Origin: an uncultured Acidimicrobiales bacterium
GTDB taxonomy: Bacteria; Actinomycetota; Acidimicrobiia; Acidimicrobiales; SZUA-35
Assembly (NCBI GenBank): GCA_937922045.1
Contig: CAKZXA010000018.1
Span: 1-38,278, forward strand
DNA length: 38,278 nucleotides
Direction: 5' to 3'
Shown here: piece by piece, positions 33,159 to 38,278 of the stretch
How positions within the stretch are numbered: the first letter of the stretch is position 1
Layout: every line of letters begins with the position of its first letter
Made by a program: the position numbers and the translations under genes
Notes under the pieces: generated by a model
Databases searched by the model: none
Told to the model about the DNA's origin: nothing
The model's input: the letters and a program-made list of their open reading frames with translations, nothing else

Positions 33159-34083
33159 GTTTCTCGCCTTCGAGCGGTTGCACTCCGTTGGCCCAATCAA
33201 TTGCGGGCATGGCACGTTTACCTTCGGGCTTGACCTCGAGCAATTCGAGGCATCCACCATCGACCGTGCCCAGAAGCACGGCTCCCTCACTGAGGCCTAG
33301 AGCGCCTGCTTCGAGATCGGGGCAGGCGACGGTGGACCGGAGCCGGGCTTGTTCCACGCCGAGGCGCTTGGATCGGAAGGTGGCCCATGAACGGCCGAGT
33401 CGGATCCGACGATGGAGTTGAGCTGCGGGCTCAGCGAGGTTGAGCCTGGTTTCAGAGCGGTCGATCTTGGCTGCATACGCTGGCTCGCCGCTTTGTGGTA
33501 TCGGTTCGCCGAGACCACTGCGGAGGGTCTCGATCAGGAGGTCAGACCCAAGCTCCGTGAGACGGCGTGCGAGGTCGGCAGCTGTCTCCTCGCTTCCGAT
33601 CTCTACCGTTGCCGAGGCGTAGACGGGTCCGGTATCCAGCCCTTCCTCCAGGGCCATGATGGCAACGCCGGTCTCGTTGTCGCCCGCGAGAATCGCTCGC
33701 TGAACCGGAGCTGCGCCGCGCCATCTTGGCAGGAGTGAGAAGTGGATGTTGACCATCGGCACCTGCTCCAGCAAGGTGCGGGGAATGATACGACCGTAGG
33801 CGACCACGATGGCGAGGTCGATGTCGAGATCGGCCAGAGCCAAGGGATCGTCGCCGACGGGCAACCCATGCCTCAAGGCGATTTCCTTTACCGGCGACGG
33901 GGAAAGGGTGGAACCCCGTCCACGACGACGATCGGGTTGTGATACGACATGAACGATTCGAAGATCGGCAGCGATCAATGCCTCAAGGACGGTGGCGGCC
34001 TCGGTCGGCGTGCCCAAGAAGGCTAGGCGCTCAATGGTTGAAGGTGGCCCGGCTAAGGGCTGCCCGTCAGTCGCAGACGTCAT
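33151..34083 (-). CDS. fmt: methionyl-tRNA formyltransferase
   Basis: 310 aa. The formyl-transfer domain has VVSQPDRRRGRGSTLSPSPVKEIA, then NIHFSLLPRWRGAAPVQRAI with the catalytic Asn-His pair and the Asp of GLDTGPVY. The C-terminal OB-like domain (PAYAAKIDRSETRLNL) binds initiator tRNA. ATG 34083 begins 7 bp after the def stop. The preceding in-frame residues come from def sequence and do not match the family. Confidence 0.96.
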   Translation of the reverse strand: MTSATDGQPLAGPPSTIERLAFLGTPTEAATVLEALIAADLRIVHVVSQPDRRRGRGSTLSPSPVKEIALRHGLPVGDDPLALADLDIDLAIVVAYGRIIPRTLLEQVPMVNIHFSLLPRWRGAAPVQRAILAGDNETGVAIMALEEGLDTGPVYASATVEIGSEETAADLARRLTELGSDLLIETLRSGLGEPIPQSGEPAYAAKIDRSETRLNLAEPAAQLHRRIRLGRSWATFRSKRLGVEQARLRSTVACPDLEAGALGLSEGAVLLGTVDGGCLELLEVKPEGKRAMPAIDWANGVQPLEGEKLV

Positions 34084-34090
34084 GAATCGC

Positions 34091-34639
34091 TCAAGGAAGG
34101 CGGAGACCGCCGCCGAGCGAAAGCTCGCTGTTCTTCGTAGGCGGGGCGACATCGATGAAGGTTTCGCGGAGCACCTTCATGGCCTTCTTCCTGGTGTCCT
34201 GATCGAGATGATCGATCAACATGATCCCTTCGAGGTGGTCGAGCTCATGTTGGAAGAGGCGGGCTAACAGCTCATCGGCCTCGATCGAGACTTCCTTGCC
34301 ATCAAGATCGTATCCGGTGAGGTGAATCTCCTTCGGACGTATGATCTCCCACGACAATCCAGGAACGGAAAGACAGCCTTCTTCGTAGCTCCACTCTCCC
34401 GATGACTCGACGATCGTCGGGTTGACCAGCGTCTTCGGACCCTCACCAACGTCGTAGACGAAGAGTCGACGCTGGATGCCGACCTGAGGGGCGGCGAGCC
34501 CAAGTCCTGGTTCGGCGTACATCGTGTCCAACATGTCTTCAGCCACCTGCACGAGCTTGCCGTCGATCGCAGTGATCTCTTCAGCGACCTTACGCAACAC
34601 CGGGTCACCAAATACCCGTACGGAATAGGGGGAAGACAT
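34091..34639 (-). CDS. def: peptide deformylase
   Basis: 182 aa metal enzyme that removes the N-formyl group of new proteins. All three motifs are intact: GLGLAAPQVG, EEGCLSVPG and FQHELDHLEG. ATG 34639 is preceded by TTGAGAG. The family N-terminus VRVFGDPVLRKVAEEI follows within ten residues; the frame's further upstream extension overlaps the divergent gene and is not coding. First gene of the def-fmt-rsmB unit. Confidence 0.96.
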   Translation of the reverse strand: MSSPYSVRVFGDPVLRKVAEEITAIDGKLVQVAEDMLDTMYAEPGLGLAAPQVGIQRRLFVYDVGEGPKTLVNPTIVESSGEWSYEEGCLSVPGLSWEIIRPKEIHLTGYDLDGKEVSIEADELLARLFQHELDHLEGIMLIDHLDQDTRKKAMKVLRETFIDVAPPTKNSELSLGGGLRLP

Positions 34640-34704
34640 GCTCTCAAGCTTACCGTCGTTTGGGCAGCTGAAAATGCTCGTCTTCACCGCTAGGGTTCGT
34701 GCAA

Positions 34705-35391
34705 GTGAGCACCAACCCAGGCCAGGAAGAATCCAACGGTGGGCAGCGTGATCACTACTTCGCGGCCACACCCTCAGCATCGTCGAATCCGGCGACCATA
34801 GAACTGGTCCTGCCAGACCTCTACCTCAAGCTGGCCACCGATAGTGGTGTCTTCTCGCGGACCGCCATTGACCCTGGAACGAAACTCCTCCTCCTCGACG
34901 GCCCCAAACCGATTCTGGCCGACGCTCAGCTCGGCGACATCGGCGCCGGCTACGGGCCGATTGCCTTGGGCCTGGCCAAACGCAACCCTCAAGCCACCGT
35001 GTGGGCCATCGAAATCAACGAACGGGCCCGAGCGTTGTGCCAGCAAAACGCCGATGCTGCCGAGCTTTCAAACGTCCAGGTCGTTGCCCCCGATGAGGTA
35101 CCGGCGTCTGTTCGCTTCGATCGGCTCTGGTCGAATCCACCCATACGGGTCGGCAAGCCAGCCTTGCACGACCTACTCATCCGCTGGCTCTCGCGTCTCC
35201 AGCCCGGAGGTTCAGCGCACCTGGTCGTTCAGCGGCATCTCGGCGCCGATTCCCTTCAGAAATGGCTCACCGGACAAGGATGGTCGACAACCAGACGAGG
35301 GTCGAAGGCCAGCTATCGGTTGCTCGATGTGACCGCGCGCCACCCGGAGCACCAACACCCGGAGCACCAACACGAGGAAGACCAGCCATGA
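34705..35391 (+). CDS. RsmC-like class I methyltransferase (MTS domain)
   Basis: 228 aa from GTG 34705; a GTG at 34699 is the alternative. SAM motif I is GDIGAGYGPIALGLA and the target-base motif is SNPPIRVGK, the NPP(x)RxGK form of RsmC/RlmG-type guanine-N2 methyltransferases. DHYFAATPSASSNPATIEL at the start is also typical. It is a short, single-domain version. TAGGGT 8 nt before 34705 may be the -10 of a leaderless mRNA. The C-terminal tail has a His-Pro-Glu-His-Gln duplication. Its stop overlaps the next start in ATGA. Confidence 0.88.
   Translation: MSTNPGQEESNGGQRDHYFAATPSASSNPATIELVLPDLYLKLATDSGVFSRTAIDPGTKLLLLDGPKPILADAQLGDIGAGYGPIALGLAKRNPQATVWAIEINERARALCQQNADAAELSNVQVVAPDEVPASVRFDRLWSNPPIRVGKPALHDLLIRWLSRLQPGGSAHLVVQRHLGADSLQKWLTGQGWSTTRRGSKASYRLLDVTARHPEHQHPEHQHEEDQP
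35341..35370. repeat. 15-bp tandem duplication in the methyltransferase tail
   Basis: Two identical 15-bp units, 35341-35355 and 35356-35370, each encoding His-Pro-Glu-His-Gln; a partial third follows (His-Glu). The tail is His/Glu-rich and could bind metal, though it may be neutral. Confidence 0.9.
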
Positions 35392-35945
35392 CGAAGCCCC
35401 TGTCGGGTACCGAACTGAAACGTCTGCATCGCTCTTGGCGTCGCCAAGGTGATCTCCGGTTGGCCCTCATCCTTGATGGCGTGCAGAACCCGTTCAACGT
35501 CGGTTCGATCTTTCGCTCAGCGGCGGCCTACCGCACCGAGCAGATCTGGATGGTGCCGCCCACGGTCGAGTTGCCGAGTCCGAAGGTGGCCAAGACCGCT
35601 CTTGGGTGCGAACGACTCGTCTCGACCCAGCTTGCGCCGAACGGACCGGCCGCGGTTACAGAGGCCAAGGCCGCTGGCTTCACGACCGTCGCTGTCGAGC
35701 TGACCGAAGCCGCGTCTCCCCTATTCAGGCTTCCGTTGAGTGGCCCCATATGTCTTGTCCTCGGCCATGAGGAACGAGGGGTCAAGGCCGACACGCTCGC
35801 CGTCGTCGACCACATCGGCTTCCTCCCCCTGGTAGGAAAGGTTGGATCGCTCAACGTAGCCCATGCCACCACGGCTGCGCTGGCTGAAGCCTCCCGACAG
35901 TTCTGGAGCAGTCTTCCCGAAGGGTCCGACACATCCGAGAGGTAG
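35388..35945 (+). CDS. SpoU/TrmH-family RNA 2'-O-methyltransferase
   Basis: 185 aa, a single SPOUT domain without the L30e-like N-domain of the other SpoU protein in this window. Motif 1 GVQNPFNVGSIFRSAAAYR, motif 2 ICLVLGHEERGV, motif 3 LPLVGKVGSLNVAHATTAAL. This build suggests a TrmH/TrmL-type tRNA enzyme, but the target is not determinable. ATG 35388 lies in the ATGA overlap with the upstream methyltransferase, with GAGGAAG 8 nt ahead. It converges with priA (15-bp gap). Confidence 0.9.
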   Translation: MTKPLSGTELKRLHRSWRRQGDLRLALILDGVQNPFNVGSIFRSAAAYRTEQIWMVPPTVELPSPKVAKTALGCERLVSTQLAPNGPAAVTEAKAAGFTTVAVELTEAASPLFRLPLSGPICLVLGHEERGVKADTLAVVDHIGFLPLVGKVGSLNVAHATTAALAEASRQFWSSLPEGSDTSER

Positions 35946-35960
35946 AGCGAGACAGCTTGT

Positions 35961-37796
35961 TTAGACCCGCAAGGGGTCAACGACAACTCGAAGCCGCTCC
36001 TTGGGGCGATGCCCAGCAGCCAAGGCCTCAATGAGCTGCTCGGTACCCGGCGATCTCGCCAGATACCGCCCGTCGGCTCGCGGGCCGAGCACGGTCACCG
36101 ATGCCTCGGCTGGCAGCCCTCGCAGCGACGTAGCGTAGGATGCGGCTCCCGGACCGGATAGCTCGGCCAGAGCAGAGAAGGGCGGGAGACCGCCATCGCG
36201 GCGGAACCCCATCTCCTCCTCGACGAACAGACCAGCATCGGCCCGAGCAGCAGCCTGGACGACGCGATGGTCAGGGTCTCGGGTCTGGATGATGAGCGAT
36301 GAGCCAGCACGCCTCGGTCCGCACAAGCGGGCGGCCCGCCCAACGAGACCCATCGCCTGTTCGGCGGCTCGAAGCCGGGGAGCATGGAGCTCCTGATCAA
36401 AGTCTAGAAAGGCGACGACGTCAGCCCCGTCGGTCTCATAGAGCGCGGCGGCAGTCCCCATGACCACCGCACCATCGGTCAGACGCGAGCGGTCGGTGGT
36501 GGCGGTGACCTCTACGACAGGCCGACGCAACAGGGTCTGCAGCTCTTCGGCAGCTCGTGAGACGCCTAAGCGAAGGCGCTTGAGCTTCGTTCCTGTACAT
36601 ACAGCGCAGATCAATGGTCTCGACTCACCGGTGATGGCCGAGACGAGCAGACCGTCGACTTCGGCCATGAGATGTTCGCCGTTCTCGGTGCGAACCAGCT
36701 CGCCACAACTCGCGCAGGCAAGCATCTGGGCCCTACCTTTGCGGTTCAAAACAGCTATTACTCGGTCGGCGTGCCGCATCGCATCGATCGTGGCCGTCGG
36801 CAACAAGCCGCTACGACCCGGTTCAGGTGAGCGCTGATCGATGACAGACACGATCGGCCAGGCTCGTCGAGTCGGGCCTCGGGGTTCATCGATGCGACGG
36901 TCGGCTGCTGCAACCGCCTCGAGCGACGGTGTCGAGCTCACGAGCACGCAGGGCACTCCAGCCCGGCGAGCCCGTTCAATAGCAACATCGCGGGCGTGCC
37001 AGGTTGGAGAACGCTCCTCCTTGTAGGCCTCATCGTGTTCATCAAAGACGAGCACTGCAGCTAGATCTTCGGCCGGCGCCCACGCCGCCGACCGGGCCCC
37101 CACGACAACACCACCGGCATAGCCGCCGACCCAGGCCGCAGGCTGCAAATGGGTTCGGACCCGGTGGCGGGCTAGTCGGCTCGACAACCGGCGGGCCTCA
37201 CCAACTGTGGGGCACAGCACGATGGCGGTGCCGAGACTGGCCGCCGCCAGGGCAAACCGTAGTCGGTCGGCACACGGACCGATCTGGGCCAGGGTCACCC
37301 GCTGCTGGGTAAAGGCCTCGCGGGCGAAGTCGTCGACAGCATCGTCTTCAAGTACCACAGCTCGGTGCCGTACCGAGGGGCGGGCCCGAACCCGGCTCGG
37401 CGGCGATGCGGCCTTAAGCACCCGCCCGACACGACCATGCCAACGCCAAGCCGCCCATCTGGCCAAATCGATTGTCTCAGCGTCAGGGCCGACCGAAGCA
37501 ACCTTGCGCAGGTATCGCAACTTGACGCCCTTGGTCGGCTCGACATCAACCTCGGTTACCCAACCTTCAGTCTTGCGGGCACCGATCTCGATCAAGACGA
37601 TCGAGCCGACCGCAATCATCGCCGCGTCGCTCGGTCGGCAGATGTAGTCCAGGCCGCGGTCGAGCCCGGGCACATCGGGAAGAACCCGAACCAGTCGCTC
37701 CCCCGGCTCCAACGTTCGCTCCGGTTCCGAGGACGCTCCGGACGCGGCGGAACTGTCCAACTCATCTGGGTCGAAGAGCTGGCCTGGAGTGGTCAC
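35961..37796 (-). CDS. priA: degenerate primosomal protein N' (PriA-like, probably not a helicase)
   Basis: 611 aa. The N-terminal 3'-DNA-binding domain (RVLPDVPGLDRGLDYICR, GSIVLIEIGARKTEGWV) is conserved. The helicase core is decayed: no GxGKT P-loop is visible; FDEHDEAYKEERSPTWHARDVAIERA retains a shortened DEEH-type motif; SSTPSLEAV stands for the SATPS motif. Only two CxxC pairs (CASC, CAVC near 360-405) remain of the usual eight zinc cysteines. Actinobacterial PriA is known for such loss, so this is probably a structural restart protein. GTG 37796 has no clear Shine-Dalgarno. It follows metK by 39 bp. Confidence 0.9.
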   Translation of the reverse strand: MTTPGQLFDPDELDSSAASGASSEPERTLEPGERLVRVLPDVPGLDRGLDYICRPSDAAMIAVGSIVLIEIGARKTEGWVTEVDVEPTKGVKLRYLRKVASVGPDAETIDLARWAAWRWHGRVGRVLKAASPPSRVRARPSVRHRAVVLEDDAVDDFAREAFTQQRVTLAQIGPCADRLRFALAAASLGTAIVLCPTVGEARRLSSRLARHRVRTHLQPAAWVGGYAGGVVVGARSAAWAPAEDLAAVLVFDEHDEAYKEERSPTWHARDVAIERARRAGVPCVLVSSTPSLEAVAAADRRIDEPRGPTRRAWPIVSVIDQRSPEPGRSGLLPTATIDAMRHADRVIAVLNRKGRAQMLACASCGELVRTENGEHLMAEVDGLLVSAITGESRPLICAVCTGTKLKRLRLGVSRAAEELQTLLRRPVVEVTATTDRSRLTDGAVVMGTAAALYETDGADVVAFLDFDQELHAPRLRAAEQAMGLVGRAARLCGPRRAGSSLIIQTRDPDHRVVQAAARADAGLFVEEEMGFRRDGGLPPFSALAELSGPGAASYATSLRGLPAEASVTVLGPRADGRYLARSPGTEQLIEALAAGHRPKERLRVVVDPLRV

Positions 37797-37809
37797 GCGA
37801 TGTGTTGTG

Positions 37810-37840
37810 TGTAGCCGAGCCGAAGGGCCGAGGTGCTACA
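37810..37840 (-). promoter_or_regulatory. inverted repeat around the metK stop
   Basis: TGTAGC/GCTACA arms enclose a smaller GGCC/GGCT pairing, starting within the metK stop codon. Without a T-run it is at best a weak or rho-type terminator, or a processing site between metK and priA. Confidence 0.35.
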
Positions 37841-38278
37841 GCCCCAGATAGTCGCGGACAGCGTCGGCCTGGTCGGTACGCTCCCAGGTAAATGAGCTGC
37901 CGGGCTCTCGCCCGAAGTGACCATAGGCTGCGGTCTGGCTGTAGATCGGACGCCTCAGCTCGAGGGTGTCGAGAATGGCTCCCGGGCGGAGGTCGAAGAT
38001 CTCCTTCACTGCCTTCTCGATCTGCTCCTGCGGCGCGTGCTCGGTGCCAAAGGTCTCAACCATGATCGATACCGGATGGGCTACGCCGATTGCGTAAGCG
38101 ACCTGGACCTCACATCGATCGGCAGCGCCGGCCGCGACGAGGTTCTTAGCCACCCACCGAGTGGCATAGGCCGCGGATCGGTCGACCTTGGATGGATCCT
38201 TGCCAGAAAAGGCGCCACCACCGTGTCGAGCGGCTCCACCGTAGGTATCGACAATGATCTTGCGACCGGTCAAGCCAG
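37836..38278 (-). CDS. metK: S-adenosylmethionine synthase, C-terminal part
   Basis: The last 146 residues of a gene that starts beyond the right edge. [25 protein letters not shown] is the second MetK signature, holding the phosphate loop and catalytic Lys/Asp. [28 protein letters not shown] and [19 protein letters not shown] follow, ending in the usual GREP and FTWERTD region. It makes SAM from methionine and ATP. Its linkage to priA-def-fmt-rsmB is typical of actinobacteria. Confidence 0.97.
   Translation of the reverse strand, partial: GLTGRKIIVDTYGGAARHGGGAFSGKDPSKVDRSAAYATRWVAKNLVAAGAADRCEVQVAYAIGVAHPVSIMVETFGTEHAPQEQIEKAVKEIFDLRPGAILDTLELRRPIYSQTAAYGHFGREPGSSFTWERTDQADAVRDYLGL

Overview
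The window reads as a chromosomal housekeeping segment from an actinobacterium, most likely a deep-branching lineage such as Acidimicrobiia. The evidence is moderate-to-high GC, GTG/TTG starts, several apparently leaderless genes, a degenerate PriA, and the gene order infC-rpmI-rplT-rRNA methyltransferase-pheS-pheT ... arg cluster-mpg ... tyrS, which I recall from Mycobacterium. The class-level placement is inference from a 16S fragment of about 420 nt read by eye. I see no insertion sequence, prophage, CRISPR array, integrase or tRNA gene.

Layout. 1-962: 5' end of a 16S rRNA gene on the minus strand, with a leader holding three back-to-back hairpins and two promoter candidates. 963-4201: tyrS, a small membrane-anchored unknown, a Nudix protein and a 3-methyladenine DNA glycosylase. 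4221-11611: a tightly packed minus-strand arginine operon in transcription order argC-argB-argD-argF-argR-argG-argH, without argJ and with an ARG-box-like site in front of argC. 11644-16383: udk, a STAS-domain protein with an unknown partner carrying a 9-bp minisatellite, then a copper module (MerR regulator, CueR-type operator, CopA ATPase, CopZ chaperone). 16395-24112: minus-strand pepF, pheT, pheS, a SpoU methyltransferase, rplT, rpmI and infC with a complex leader. 24331-27080: a DUF1844-like protein, a GGDEF-EAL protein and a MoaB-like protein. 27138-31966: plus-strand cystathionine synthase/lyase, serA, serC and DUF1015. 31989-38278: minus-strand metK (partial), priA, def, fmt and rsmB, interrupted by a plus-strand RsmC-like/TrmH pair.

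How the parts work together. The arg operon takes acetylglutamate to arginine and encodes its own repressor. The infC block and the pheST, tyrS, def, fmt, rsmB and SpoU genes serve translation. The merR-copA-copZ unit is a complete sense-export-chaperone circuit for monovalent copper. serA-serC makes phosphoserine and lies beside the transsulfuration gene.

Most unusual points. infC has no ATG/GTG/TTG at its conserved N-terminus; the best start is an AUA codon 9 nt behind a strong Shine-Dalgarno, overlapped by the stop of a six-codon upstream ORF. A near-canonical CueR operator with a 20-bp spacer fixes a leaderless copA start, while the adjacent MerR has Cys where CueR has Ser77. The arg operon has no argJ, and its ArgC has a Gly-Cys-Asn active-site motif reminiscent of LysY. 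No wholly new multi-gene system is evident.
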